NCBI GenBank assembly: GCA_039707465.1
Contig: CM077644.1
Span: 95,151,375 to 95,215,374 of the forward strand
Direction: 5' to 3'
Source of the DNA: Rhabdophis nuchalis
Taxonomy: Eukaryota; Chordata; Lepidosauria; Squamata; Natricidae
DNA: 64,000 nt
This document shows, piece by piece, positions 47,630-58,525 of the stretch (the first letter of the stretch is position 1; every line of letters begins with the position of its first letter). The translations under genes were made by a program, and so were the position numbers. Below the pieces are notes generated by a model. It was given only the letters and a program-made list of their open reading frames with translations, searched no databases and was not told where the DNA came from.

Positions 47630-48331
47630 ACTTTACTTTACTTTACTTTATTCATACTTTTATACTGGCATCTCTCCCAAAAGGGACTCAGGGCGGTGCA
47701 CAGGAATAAAAATAAAATATAAATAAACAGACAACAAGTAAGTTTAAAATTAAATTAAATGAATTTGACCCGTGCTAAAACTTAATTTAAAAACCCAGCT
47801 AAAAATTCAATAGTAAACATAACTATGTCAGGCTGGCCACATGGAAGAAGTGTGTTTTAAGTGCTCGACGGAAGAGGCGAAGGTCTGTGATTGTGCGGAG
47901 GTCGGGGGGCAGGTCGTTCCAGAGGGCTGGGCCAGCCACAGAGAAGGCTCTTCCCCTGGGGGCCGCCAGCCGGCACTGTCTGGTGGACGGCACCCTGAGG
48001 AGGCCCACCCTGTGGGAGCGGACAGGCCGGGTGGAAGTATATGGCAGGAGGCCAGGTCCTATGCCATGGAGCGCTTTAAAGATGGTCACTAAGACCTTGA
48101 AGCGCACCCGGAAAGCCACAGGCAGCCAGTGCAGCTCATGCAGGAGAGGTTTTATATGGGAGTATCTAGAGACTCCCAAAATCCCCCGCGCGGCCGCATT
48201 CTGCACTAACTGAAGCCTCCAGGTGCACCTCAAGGGAAGCCCCATACAGAGAGCATTACAGTAGTCCAGGCGGGAAGTGACGAGAGCTTGAGTGACTGTA
48301 CATAAGGCGCCACGATCCAGAAAGGGAGGCT
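47630..48331 (-). mobile_element. L2-clade LINE 3' part, 5'-truncated
   Basis: Tail (CTTTA)n at 47630-47651, GGGACTCAGGGCGGTGCACA 3' UTR, then an RT C-terminal frame (47823-48245, 140 codons). That frame has LQLVQNAAARGILG, HIKPLLHELHWLPV and ALWNDLPPDLR. A deletion has removed the YL.DRLLP-like segment seen in the other copies (GIGPGLLPYTS). No catalytic domain. Confidence 0.85.
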
Positions 48332-48385
48332 GAGGATTTCTAGGAGTTGGTTCAGACGTCTTAAAATGCCAGGGTTGAGAAACAC
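48332..48385. mobile_element. half of a fold-back MITE
   Basis: ATTTCTAGGAGTTGG then CCAGGGTTGAGAAACACTT match the right arm of the TTTCTCAACCTTGGC fold-back family. Confidence 0.6.
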
Positions 48386-49129
48386 TTATCCCTTGTTTTC
48401 CCTTTCTTCTACTTCCATCTGCCTTCTAAGCACTTTTTAAATTATGAGTGTAATATTTTTTTCTTCTCCATGATCCACTTTGAACACATGCAAAAAGTAT
48501 GTGAATTTTGGCTTGCTGATCATCACTGCAAGATAACCATTTGGTTTGGTTTCAAGGCCAGCTGATCAGTTATTCTTATAATCAATGGAATTCTTAGCAA
48601 CCTCGCCAAATCCATAATTCAGAAGTATCTATCTTTTTTCTCTTATTTATTTTCATTCCTACTGGAAACAAATGCATTAGCTCTTCTGATCTTTGTTGTC
48701 ACAGAAATAGTTTTATCCATGGCTTCACATGCATCAAAACCAGTAGATAAGATTTCCTTAGTCTGCTCTATGACATGGCTTCCCATGGAGCAATTCCATG
48801 CTGGCACACCTCTATACTTCCAGCTTCCCCTAAGCTGGTGATTCCACCACATCTTCAATTTAAATCAGGCTAAATGTGAAGTTAAATCTGGCGGGGGGGG
48901 ACCCACAACCCAATCCAGCTTCAGACATAGAAGCTCAATGGGCAATTTTGGACCCATCACTATTTATCACCCACCAGGCTAATATTATGAAAATAAGATT
49001 GGAGAAAGAAATGTAAATTACACATTTCTGACCTCTTGAAAAAAGTGGAATATAAATTTAATACCACCACTACCACCATCACCTTTTGTTAAACCATCAC
49101 ATGGCTTAACAAAAGGAACAACAAGTTGA
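48386..49129. other. unique DNA
   Basis: Nothing recognised apart from a CACCACTACCACCATCACC run near 49065. Confidence 0.5.
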
Positions 49130-49312
49130 CATTTTACTTTCCCACTGAAGTGGTACCAATTTATCTACTTTCATTTGCATGCTTTTGAACTGCTAGTTTC
49201 GTAGGAGCTGGGGCAAGGACAGGAGCATGGTGCTCAGGTCTCAAACCTGAGCTGCTGGCTTTCCAAGTGAAAACCCCAGCATCTCAACCACTAAGCTAAG
49301 GCACCACCCCAT
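49130..49312 (-). repeat. tRNA-derived SINE, partial
   Basis: Reverse order: TTTCCCACTGAAGTGG, GCTTTTGAACTGCTAG, TCTCAAACCTGAGC (B-box region), CATCTCAACCACTAAGC (A-box region). Confidence 0.8.
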
Positions 49313-49605
49313 TGGTATAGTGTACTTAAACTCATTGTATGGCACAATTTAGTTCTTCAGGCTTTTTATCAGGGATCCTGGCTGAATATGTACTTCTAAG
49401 AATTTTGCACCCTAAAACCCAGCACTCATAGGAAACTCATATTCCTCTGAACATAAAGGAAAGTATAGTCATTTGAACACACATCGTTCTGTTGTCCTTG
49501 TATTTGTAAGCATATTCATAGCCAAACACCTACAGAGGCAAAGACCTACTGTAACCCTAATCCTATGCCTCAGAAAATTGGGCATGGAACTTGTATATGT
49601 ATTCT
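49313..49605. other. unique DNA
   Basis: Nothing recognised. Confidence 0.5.
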
Positions 49606-49613
49606 CAGCCTAC

Positions 49614-49968
49614 CAGTGGTGGGTTTCAAATTTTTTAGAACCTACTCTCTAGGTGTGGCCTATTTTGTGGGCATGACTTGACAGTAATGTGACAGGGTGG
49701 GAGTGGCCACCTTTTAAAATGTGGTGAAACTCATTTAACAACGCTCTTGCTTAGCAACCAAAATTTTGGACTCAATTGTGATGATAAATTCTTTCTTTCT
49801 TTCTTTCCTTCCTTCCTTCCTTCCTTTCCTTTCCTTCCCGTTGGGTCACTGGCAGCAGTGGGCCAGATTTACTTCCAGGTACACCAGTGGAACCCCCTCT
49901 CACCGGTTCTCTAAATTTCACCAACCAGTTCTCGCGAGTAGGTGCAAGCCTGCAGAAACCCACCACTG
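49614..49968. mobile_element. hAT MITE (CAGTGGTGGGTTTC ends) with TTTC array
   Basis: 355 bp, perfect 14-bp inverted ends CAGTGGTGGGTTTC. Exact duplication CAGCCTAC (49606-49613, 49969-49976). Internal pyrimidine microsatellite 49794-49838, shorter than in the 39820 copy. Confidence 0.95.
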
Positions 49969-49976
49969 CAGCCTAC

Positions 49977-50756
49977 CATTGTTCGTACTAGTGGAATATT
50001 TGCCGTGTACTTATAAACAGATACTTTTAGGTGTTATCAACACCTTGAGGTAAAGCCAGATCAGGAAACTGACCTACATGAACTCTGTCTTATTGATACA
50101 GGCTATAAGAACAGACTCTTGTAAACCTGATTGTGTTAGCCACAAGTTACCAGAATGAATAAGCAACGCAATTTATTTATTGATGGTAACCTATTTACAA
50201 GAATCTGACCAGACTGACTGCATGGGAGCATGCTTCACTAGTCCATCCTATATTGCTTCCTCCCCCCCCCTCCCCTCGCCGAGCAGCTCCATAATGCCAC
50301 ACCTCTTAATTCTCCCCTCTTTTTAGCTGGTGATCGTGGTTTGCCTCCCTTCACTCTGATATTCTAGTGAACCGGAGAGATGCCTATCTTCTGAATGCTA
50401 TCTCATTTTCCAGAGCATAAAGAATGTTTCAGCCCTCCTGGTTTATCTATGCATTCCTGTTTATTTCCATCTGGAGAATCAGGGAGGTAAGAGCTTAAAA
50501 TCAAAAATTCCTGCAGGTGAATGCACTAGGATGAGCTAACAGGCTTCTGAGCCTGAGACGATCCTTCCAATATTCTGTTGATGCATTTAACTACTGTATC
50601 TATTGACCTGCCTGTCTACTTATCTGCAACTAGTTCCATATTGCAGTAGAGAAAGGAAAGCTTCTCCCATGATTTCATGCTGCTATACAAGTCTATTGTG
50701 TCAAAGACAGTTTATTTGTTTGTTCATTTGTGTGTGGGTTTTTTTTTTGCTTGTTT
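49977..50756. other. unique DNA
   Basis: Nothing recognised. Confidence 0.5.
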
Positions 50757-50764
50757 GTTTGAAC

Positions 50765-50959
50765 CAGCAGTTCGCAACCTGTGGGTCGGGACCCCTTTGG
50801 GGGTTGAAAGACCCTTTCACAGGGATTGCCTAAGACCATTGGAAAACACATATTTTCAAAAAAATACTGAAAACATAAAATAATTGTATGGTTGGGGGTC
50901 ACCACAACATGAGGAACTGTATTAAAGGGTAGCGGCATTAGGAAGGTGGAGACCCACTG
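50765..50959. mobile_element. SPIN-type hAT MITE (Space Invader family)
   Basis: Left end CAGCAGTTCGCAACCTGTGG, then GACCCCTTTGGGGGTTGAAA and AGACCCTTTCACAGGGATTG. Right end GAACTGTATTAAAGGGTAGC then CACTG. These are hallmark SPIN non-autonomous motifs. Duplication GTTTGAAC/GTTTAAAC (50757-50764, 50960-50967), one mismatch. 195 bp. Confidence 0.9.
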
Positions 50960-51139
50960 GTTTAAACCATGTTATTCACATATATTATTCACATTTATTT
51001 ATTGACCAGCTTGAAAGCATGGTCTACTACTCATTTTTTTAAGTACAATATAATAATGGTTTTTTTAAAAGAAGTTTTATGAGATGATCTTTAAAGTACA
51101 TGCAAAGTATGTAAGCTAAGCATATATATTCCCCTACAT

Positions 51140-51279
51140 CAGGGGTCTGCAAAGTTGGCTCTTTTAAGACTGGTGGACTTCAACTCCCAGAATTCCCCAG
51201 CCAGCTATGCTATGCTGGCTGGGGAATTCTGGGAGTTGAAGTCCATTAGTCTTAAAAGAGCCAACTTTGCAGACCCCTG
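51140..51279. mobile_element. 140-bp fold-back hAT MITE (CAGGGGTCTGCAAAG)
   Basis: Whole element is a palindrome; exact duplication CCCTACAT (51132-51139, 51280-51287). Same subfamily as 60144. Confidence 0.93.
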
Positions 51280-51287
51280 CCCTACAT

Positions 51288-52410
51288 CATAAGGAGCAAC
51301 CTATTTTAATATATCCAAAGCACCCATGGAATCATTCACTGCTATATTGCAAATGCCTCCTCATCCTTGAGACCCAACAGTTCAATTTCCCTTCTTGCTA
51401 GGCTTTCAAACAATGAATATGTCTGAGCGGCGAGATTGCCATGTTATTGTCAATCCTGTAATACATAGCCTTGTACACCAGAAATCAGTATGGAACACTG
51501 CACTCCTGTAACTTTTTACAGCCTTTAAATTGCCAGTCTTCTGACTACATTTCTTCAAACAATATTACCATCTGAGTGATATCAATCAAACCATCCTGCC
51601 CTTTCATGTCAGGATTCACAGAGTCGGGCCACTTGACTGAATTCTGATTACCTCCGTATTCAGAGGAAAATAAATGTGATTTGAAAAAGAGATCCTAGCC
51701 AGGAGTTGTATTTAATGAAAGCACTACTGATTGGGAGGAGAATAATGCCTAAAATATTATATTGGGAAGCACAGGTATTTTTCTGTAGGGAAGTTGTTTT
51801 GTCAGGTGATATATTATGAGGCTGTTCCTCAATTGCTGCAGCTTTGAGACACAGAATATCAGGACAATAATAAAAGTGAAGCAATTTAACTTCTGGTTTC
51901 AGTTTTGATCTGATAGGAATTAAACCAGCGTATAAATCTTCAATACGCTACTGGTTCTCCTGGGAAATAGCCAAACACACAATTTCCCTCCCCTCTACTT
52001 TGCTACTATGCAGTGATAGCTTAGATCCAATCATTCATATCTAAGGTACATATACCCTCAGCTAAACATTTGCTGAAGCATGGCCTCAAAAGAGATAACC
52101 TGATCTTAGGATAACGTTTGAAATTTGAACTATGCCTTTCTTCTTCAAAAGTATCATAGCAGCTAGGCAGTCAGAGTTTATCCAGGAGTACAGGATAACT
52201 ATCAGATCTATGCCGCAGAGCCTCGGATGGCCACTAGATGACAGCAGGAAGTCAAGAGTTACAGTACTGTCTTTAGGCTGCCATCTATTGGTCATGTGTT
52301 GTTTTTGCTGCTATTGTTTTGACACTCAGATTTTACAGTCCCAGCAATAAGCATGAGAAAAATGCTGATGACATTGCCCTAAAACAATTAGAGCAACAGT
52401 GTTTATGTAT
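51288..52410. other. unique DNA
   Basis: Nothing recognised. Confidence 0.5.
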
Positions 52411-52792
52411 AGAAGTAATTCTCAATTTGCAACTTTCATTTAAAGATTATTTAAAGTTATGAAGGTACTGAAAAGTGATTTACAACCAGATCTCATACTT
52501 ACCACCATTATGGTCATGTGATCAAAACTTGAGCACTTGGCAATCAGCACGTATTTACAACAATTGCAACATCCTGGGGTCATGTAATCATCATTTGTGA
52601 CCTTCCCAGGGGGCTTCTGATAAAAATCAATGGGGGAAGCTAGAATAGCTTAACAGCCATATGATTCATTTAATGACCATAGCAAAAGGTTTGTAAAATC
52701 AGGTGTGACTCTCTTTAACAACTATATTGCATAGTCTCAGACATTCAGATGTCAATTGTGTTCATAAATTGAGGACTACCTGTGTAATCAAT
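52411..52792. mobile_element. DNA transposon (GTAGTCCTCAACTTAC family)
   Basis: Matches 31808-32179 end to end: AGTGATTTACAACCAG, TCATGTGATCAAAACTTGAG, GTGACCTTCCCAGG, and right end TTGAGGACTACCTG. Confidence 0.75.
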
Positions 52793-52905
52793 TATGCATC
52801 TATCAAAACATCTCAAAATTGCACACAAAACAAGATCAAAATATTACATTACAAAATAATGTAAGAAGTTCAATTAAAATACTTCAAATCAAAGAATTCT
52901 GAATC

Positions 52906-53770
52906 GGACTTCCGGTTCCGGCTCCGGCGGCGACGGGCGAACTTAGGGTTCGCTCGCCGCTTTGTTTCTTTTCCTGCCCCCCCACGGGGGCGAGAAGCCC
53001 CTTGTTTGGGGCTTCTCCCGTAAAGCCGGCTCGACAGGGAAGCCCCCCCCCGCGGCAGCGGGGAGAGCGACCCTGTTCTTCGGCTTAGGTGGAAGAGGAC
53101 ATGCTGCGGGGGGTCTTCCCTTCGCCAAAGGTTGGCGGCACCATTTAATTCTATGAAAAGAGAAGATCGGAAGAGTCGGGAGGCTTTTCGGGACCTCAGC
53201 TGCGAGCGGAGAGTGAGCGTTTAAAACTTTTCTTTTTGTGTACTGTCAGCCGGGCTGAAAGGGACTGGAGGGGGGTGTTTGTTTCCAAAACCCCCCCCCC
53301 TTGGACTAAAAGCGGCACTCAGAAATGCCTCGTTGCGAGGAATCGGAAACTTTAAATCTGGATGGTCTCTAACAAGGGAAAGTACTTTGCGGCTTGTTTG
53401 CAATTATGTCTCGAGGTCTGGCTGAAACAGTTTCTTTTTTGCTTTTTAACCGCTTTCTCCCTCGGGCTCTGAGTTTGGGCGGAAAATGGCTTCTCTTTGT
53501 CCCCGACTGACTATGACCTATGGAAAATTACCAGTGTCTCTTTGCGATTTGGACTTCCTCTAATTATTGATGAAGAATTTTCTTTTTTTGGATTTGTGTT
53601 CTCCTTTCTGGATTGCCTTCGCTATTATACCTATGGAGTTGGAAAAGTGTTTCTCTGTTGGCTTCTGAATTTTGCAGCTGTACAACTTTGAGGACTTTGG
53701 ACTCCTGATCTGCCTTACCAGCCCCACCCTAAAAACGCCATTTTACTGGCACGGATATTAACAGCTAAAC
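52906..53770 (+). promoter_or_regulatory. GC-rich 5' UTR / presumed internal promoter
   Basis: GC-rich and CpG-bearing in its first ~400 bp (CGGCGGCGACGGGCG), unlike the AT-rich flanks. It starts exactly at the target duplication, so it is part of the transcript. Promoter activity is inferred from L1 biology. Confidence 0.6.
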
Positions 53771-54619
53771 ATGGCACAAGAAGTAACGCTCGCAAGCCTT
53801 GAACAAAGAATGACTGCCCTTGAAACTGTTATACAAAATTTGGTATCAGAAATTAAGGCTCAGAGGGCAGAAAATGTCAACTTTAAAAAGGAACTATTGG
53901 ACTCTCGAAAACAAGTGCTTGAGAATACACAGAAGAATGAAGAATTGAAAGGGGGGCTGGAGGGGGCTAAGGGAGAGATTAAAAATGTTTCTAATGAGGT
54001 TGTGGAAATAAATGCGCATGTGACTAGGATTGATTTGGAAAGGATGACATATTTTTTGAGATTCCAGAATGTTTCTGAGATGGATGGTGAATGTCTCCCT
54101 GATCTTATGGGTACAATTATTGCAGACTATTTACATAAACCCAAAGATGAGATCAGAGGGGACATTGACCTAGTCTACAGAATAAATTCTGCATATGCTA
54201 GGATGAATGAAGTACCCAGAGAGATACATGTAAAATTTGTTAGAAGGTCAACCAGAGAGGAAATCTTGAAGGTGCAAAGAGGGAGTCCTATGATTTATCA
54301 ACAAAAGGAGATTACCATCTTGAAGCAGATTCCAAGAAAAATTAGAGAAGCCAGAAGGAAATTTTCCTTCTTGTCTAAAACATTGTTTGATCATGGGATC
54401 TGGTTCAAGTGGGTGATACCCGAAGGGATGCTGGTGTTCTGGGAAGGAGGTAGAGTAAAGATTAAAACAGTTGCTGAGGCGGAAGCCTTTCTTAAAAAAC
54501 ATTCCTCTGTCCTGGGAGAAGATCCAGGGGGGGCAGGGGGAGCCATGGCCCCGCCCGCTGGGGGCCCGGGGGAGAAGGGGGAAGATACAATTGCCAAGAG
54601 ACTTAGATCTAAAAAATAA
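53771..54619 (+). CDS. L1 ORF1 protein (RNA-binding chaperone), intact
   Basis: 282 residues. Residues about 5-90 form a heptad-rich coiled coil (LEQRMTALETVIQNLVSEIK), used for trimerisation in L1 ORF1p. Residues about 93-170 are the RRM-like domain (TYFLRFQNVSEMDGE; IDLVYRINSA; PREIHVKFVRRSTREEIL). About 175-248 is the C-terminal domain (KEITILKQIPRKIREARRKF then FKWVIPEGMLVFWEGGRVKI). The tail is Gly/Ala/Pro-rich and ends KRLRSKK. It starts at the first Met after the 5' UTR and ends in TAA. Size and order fit L1 ORF1p; ORF2 is absent. Expected role: coats element RNA and aids target-primed reverse transcription. Confidence 0.93.
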   Translation: MAQEVTLASLEQRMTALETVIQNLVSEIKAQRAENVNFKKELLDSRKQVLENTQKNEELKGGLEGAKGEIKNVSNEVVEINAHVTRIDLERMTYFLRFQNVSEMDGECLPDLMGTIIADYLHKPKDEIRGDIDLVYRINSAYARMNEVPREIHVKFVRRSTREEILKVQRGSPMIYQQKEITILKQIPRKIREARRKFSFLSKTLFDHGIWFKWVIPEGMLVFWEGGRVKIKTVAEAEAFLKKHSSVLGEDPGGAGGAMAPPAGGPGEKGEDTIAKRLRSKK

Positions 54620-54913
54620 CTTTGCCCTTGTTTTTCTTTTGAGTAATATTGTATGATATTTGTAATCTGGATTTTTGCAATTGACTGACAGTATATAACT
54701 GAAAAATTTAGGAATATGTACTTGCTCCCAGCTTGTAGTGTTATGTGAAATGTTTCTTTTTTTTCTTTTTAATAATGTAATTTGAGGTTCCGGAGGAGCC
54801 GACGACTTTGACGTGACCACTCTCAAAATTTCTATGTAACCCTTACCCTACCCCACAAAAAATGTAAACTCAATAAAACTTTTTCAATTAAAAAAAAAAA
54901 AGAATTCTGAATC

Positions 54914-55182
54914 AAAATGTTAGACACGGCTGTTTCCTCTCTTTGAAAATTTAGCTTTGAGATAAATTTCTTGTACTCAACAGAAAAGTAGAGGTATTAG
55001 AAACTGCCGCTAAAAGCATTTCAGCAAATATACCTATTTATCATATTTTTAAATAGTTTTTAGCTTTTTTAGGTTTCTAAAAAACAGCCAAATATCAACT
55101 TGGTCATCCAATCATCACTTAAGATCAAGATTAAAAAATCATGATAGTATATTAGGATTTCTCTAGAATTCTAATGTGTTTC
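54914..55182. other. unique DNA
   Basis: Nothing recognised. Confidence 0.5.
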
Positions 55183-55305
55183 CTCAACCTCAACAACTTC
55201 AAGATGTATGGACTTCAATTCCCAGAATTCCCTAACTAGCAAGTTGGAGGTGAATTGTGGGAAATAAAGTCTACATGTCTTAAAAGTTAATTTGAGAAAC
55301 ACTGC
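55183..55305. mobile_element. fold-back MITE (TTTC.TCAACC ends), decayed
   Basis: TGTTTCCTCAACCTC at left, TTGAGAAACACTG at right, core GGACTTCAATTCCCAGAATT. Confidence 0.75.
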
Positions 55306-56529
55306 TTTAGAAAAAACACTAGTGGTTTGAATGTAATAAATATACACTGCATCAGATACTGAATCAGAATAGTCTACTAGTTTATGGATGGTAGCAATCA
55401 GGCTCACCATGAAACCAAAATTTGATTTTAAAGTACATTCAGCATATCACTGCAGCATTCTTAAACACCATCCCATTAAGGTACCCATCTTAAACATCTG
55501 GAAATGTGCCTAGGAATGCAGCTTGAAAACTATCTCCTCTCCTTCTCAAATCTGAGGCTTCAACATACAGCTGGACAAAATCACCCAACAACAGCCAACT
55601 TAACATAGCTACAAAATGAAGTGGCCAGCAATGATTTTGCATTTTCCAGTGGCTGTTCCCTTCCCAAAGTACTAAAGGGCAGGATGGAAACATAGTTTTA
55701 GAAATTAATAAAATAAGCAGCCATTGATCCTGACTGGGCTACTGAGTGTTCATTTACTACTGTCATAAACCCAGTTTTAGAGCTCTTCTATCCTTCTGTA
55801 ATTAAATTCTCTTTCAGGGAGTCTAGGTCCTCCAGACTGATTAAAATGTAGCTGTCATCATCACCGCTTTTTCTGATGAGCTTTCCCCACCCCCAAGCTT
55901 TTCCTAGCTGCATTCTCCTTCCATCACTGCTGCTAATAGCCGAAATATTCTGGACACACGACTGCAAATTAACTCCTCCCTTTGATGGCTCATTTTTCTA
56001 GGAGTGACATATGTCACAAGGCATCTTGAATTCCCTAAACTCTCCTTTCTTTTTCCCAAGCAGGAAATACATCTTTCTGCCCTTCTAGGCAACCTCCAAT
56101 CCCTGATGGCATACAGAATTAATTTTCATCAAATCCGGCTTCAGAAGCACCAAAGTAACTAAGCTTTCCCTTTAAAGGTCATAGCTCCTCAAAAACAATC
56201 AAGTCATCTCAGATATGAAAGGGGGGGGGGGTGTAGGGATAGAATGACTTTTCTGAAAACAAACCTGTTTTAATTCCAGGTTTCCCAAGGTAAACTGGTT
56301 TCTCCTTTCTATCTAAATTAATCACGCGGGAGGCATTTTTCAAAAAAGAGACGACATTTTATGAACTTTCTGAGCAGGAGCTTCTGCCTTTTGGTCTGTA
56401 ATTTCCTGCCTTGATATTGTTTGGTATCTAGAGTTAAATACAATGCAGTGCCACTCACAGTTCAAAAAGCCGCAATATTTTTGGTTCATAGTATAGAAAT
56501 AGAAAGTCATGGGCGGGGCGGGGGGGGAA
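55306..56529. other. unique DNA
   Basis: Poly-G runs at 56220-56231 and 56513-56527; no gene recognised. Confidence 0.45.
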
Positions 56530-56840
56530 TCAGAAAGACTTCTCACCAGCAATCAACACCCAGATGGGCAGAGATTAACCCCAGGATGAACACTCAGTGA
56601 ACTATCAGGAAATAAGCAATACCCAAAATCAAGAAACTAGCAACTCAGACAAACAAGCTAACAGCAAACTACAGTCTCATCAAGGAACCATCAACAACAC
56701 TTCCACCAACGCTGAAGTCACTAGTATATAAAAAGGGGCAAACCCCACTTCCTTTGAGCACTGATGTTGTTACCTAGTTGGTAATGAAACGTCTGCAAGA
56801 AAACAGCCAAGCTGAGAGATCACCACTACACCTATTCTTT
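56530..56840 (+). mobile_element. Penelope-like element 3' end
   Basis: Decayed C-terminal coding stretch (AATCAACACCCAGATGGGCA to CCATCAACAACACTTCCACC). It is followed by the terminal region ACTAGTATATAAAAAGGGGC, GAGCACTGATGTTGTTACC and GAAACGTCTGCAAGAAAAC, which I recognise from vertebrate Penelope-like 3' ends. Confidence 0.65.
56711..56796 (+). ncRNA. hammerhead-ribozyme-like motif (candidate)
   Basis: Core CTGATG (56761-56766) and GAAA (56786-56789) bracket a 6-pair hairpin G69-T85 to C74-G80 (stem II). Stem III: upstream GCTGAAGT (56711-56718) pairs with ACGTCTGC (56789-56796) at 6 of 8 positions, leaving C56719 as the expected cleavage base. CUGANGA has T for its last A plus one extra T, and the base of stem I does not pair. 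This copy is therefore probably inactive. Confidence 0.4.
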
Positions 56841-56892
56841 TTTATCAGTTCATAGATTATTGTTCATAGTTAGATTTTTGATGTGTCTAGGA

Positions 56893-57350
56893 CCATGATG
56901 GCGAACCTATGGCACGCGTGCCACAGGTGGCATGCGGAACCATGTCTGCTGGCACCCGAGCCATCAGCTCCAGCGCAGATATGTGTGCCAGCCAGTTGGT
57001 TTTCGGCCTTCCAGAGGACCGGGGGCGGCCTTTTTCGCCTTCCCCAGGCTTCAGGAAAGCCTCTGGAGCCTGGGTAGGGCAAAAACACCTACAGAAGTTC
57101 GTTTCTGGAGGACTTCCTGGAGCCTGAGGAGAGCGAACATGGCCTCCCCCAGCCCTCTGGAGGAAATACCAAGCTCAGTTTGGAGGTGAGCAGTGTGGCA
57201 TGCGTGGGTTGTGTGTGTGTCTGTGTGAGGTTATGCACACTGTGCATGTGGGGGGGGGCTTTGCATTATGAGTGCTGGCCTGCATGCGCACTATTAGGCA
57301 CGTGCCTTCGCATTTTTGGCACCCAACAACAAAAAGGTTCGCCATCACTG
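56893..57350. mobile_element. hAT element (CAGTGATGGCGAACC family), 458 bp
   Basis: Ends CCATGATGGCGAACCTATGG and rc CAGTGATGGCGAACC. Exact duplication GTCTAGGA (56885-56892, 57351-57358). Confidence 0.93.
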
Positions 57351-57469
57351 GTCTAGGATTTTCATCAATGCAGGCCACAGGAGAAAATTTACTAAACCAA
57401 ACCATGGCATTCAGAATATCAGAGGAATTGTCTTTCTGAAGACTTGGGATATATTTAAGGATTGATTGA

Positions 57470-57600
57470 TTTGATTGATCTTTTATCCTGCTTTTTAATT
57501 ATTTTTATAAATAACTCAAGGCAGCAAACATACCTAATACTACTTGCTCCTCCTTTTTTATCCACAGCAACCCCATGAGGTAATATGTGACTGACTAGGC
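57470..57600 (-). repeat. Sauria-type SINE 3' half
   Basis: AATTATTTTTATAAATAACT (Bov-B-like tail) and TATCCACAGCAACCCCATGA. Head region missing; abuts the next MITE. Confidence 0.75.
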
Positions 57601-57690
57601 CAGTGGTGGGATTCAAATTTTTTTACTACCAGTTCTGTGGGCGTGGCTTGGTGGGTGTGGCCGGGGAAGGATACTATGAAATCTCCATTC

Positions 57691-58410
57691 CAGTGGTGGG
57701 TTCCGGCGTTGCCCACACGCACACATTTAATTTAATTTAATTTATTTCGATTTATAGAACCGCCCTTCGCCATCGAAATGGACCCAGGGCGGTGCACAGG
57801 AAGTTAAAATCAATAAATAACAATAAATACAGAGTAACTAAAATAGATTAAACTAAAAAACCTGTGCTAAAACATCCCATTAAAATTCTAAAATACATTT
57901 ACTCACTGGCTAAGCTAGACCGGCTTGATGGAACAGATATGTCTTAAGTGAGCGGCGAAAGAGGGGAAGGTCTGTGATAGTCCGAAGTTCGGGGGGGTAG
58001 GTCGTTCCAGAGGGATGGCCCAGCCACTGAGAAGGCCCTCCCTCTGGGCACCGCTAGCCGACATTGACCGGCGGATGGTACCCTGAGGAGGCCGTCCCTA
58101 TGGGAGCGGATCGGATGGAGGGAGGTATGCGGCAGGAGACAGTCCCGCAAAAACATGCGGTGCGCGCATGCATTGTAGCTGCAAACGATGCTTCCGCAAG
58201 CATCGGTGATGCTCCAAATGCTCAGCGGAGCATCGCACAGGCGCTGTATGCGCCATGCATGTGCGTGGAAGCGCTGACAGCTTTAAAACACGCTAAGGAG
58301 CTCGGCCAGGTGGGTGGGCTCTCCAGAGCACCATACCGGAATGGTACCTGGTGCTCTGGGCATGCTCCGGTACGCCCGTACTGGAGCATATCACCTGCAA
58401 CCCACCACTG
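57691..58410. mobile_element. hAT element (CAGTGGTGGGTTCC), split by L2
   Basis: Ends CAGTGGTGGGTTCCGG and rc CAGTGGTGGGTTGCAGG. Exact duplication CTCCATTC (57683-57690, 58411-58418). Contains the L2 fragment below. Confidence 0.9.
57723..58156 (-). mobile_element. L2-clade LINE 3' fragment
   Basis: (TTTAA)n tail at 57724-57745, GACCCAGGGCGGTGCACAGG, then the last ~70 codons of RT (SHRDGLLRVPSAGQCRLAVP, LWNDLPP) with a frameshift at the poly-G near 57990-57997. Confidence 0.85.
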
Positions 58411-58525
58411 CTCCATTCCCTCTCTACTCCAGGGGAAAATTAATGCAAAATCCCAATTTCCTCCCGATCAGCTGGGACTTGGGAAGCAGAGAATAGATGG
58501 GGGCCAGTCAGAGATGGTATTTAAC

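Larger units (their letters stand above)
52906..54898 (+). mobile_element. full-length ORF1-only L1 ('half-L1') retroelement
   Basis: About 1993 bp flanked by a 15-bp duplication AAAGAATTCTGAATC (52891-52905, 54899-54913) and ending in poly(A) after AATAAA (54872-54877). Layout: an 865-bp GC-rich 5' UTR beginning GGACTTCCGGTTCCGG, intact ORF1 (53771-54619), then only ~280 bp of 3' UTR. There is no ORF2 and no room for one. Perfect TSD, poly(A) and open ORF1 indicate a young insertion. Established L1 biology implies it was mobilised by ORF2 protein from another L1. It parallels HAL1 elements of mammals, but an independent origin is likely. Confidence 0.9.
57601..58525. mobile_element. hAT element (CAGTGGTGGGATTC), split; right end lost
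   Basis: Left part 57601-57690, right part 58419-58525. TACTACCAGTTCTGTGGGCG and GGATACTATGAAATCTCC match the 11673 element. Confidence 0.65.

Noticed and set aside
52906..53400. CpG-rich block that looks like a gene promoter island
   Set aside because: It begins exactly at an L1 target duplication and leads into L1 ORF1, so it is the element's 5' UTR.
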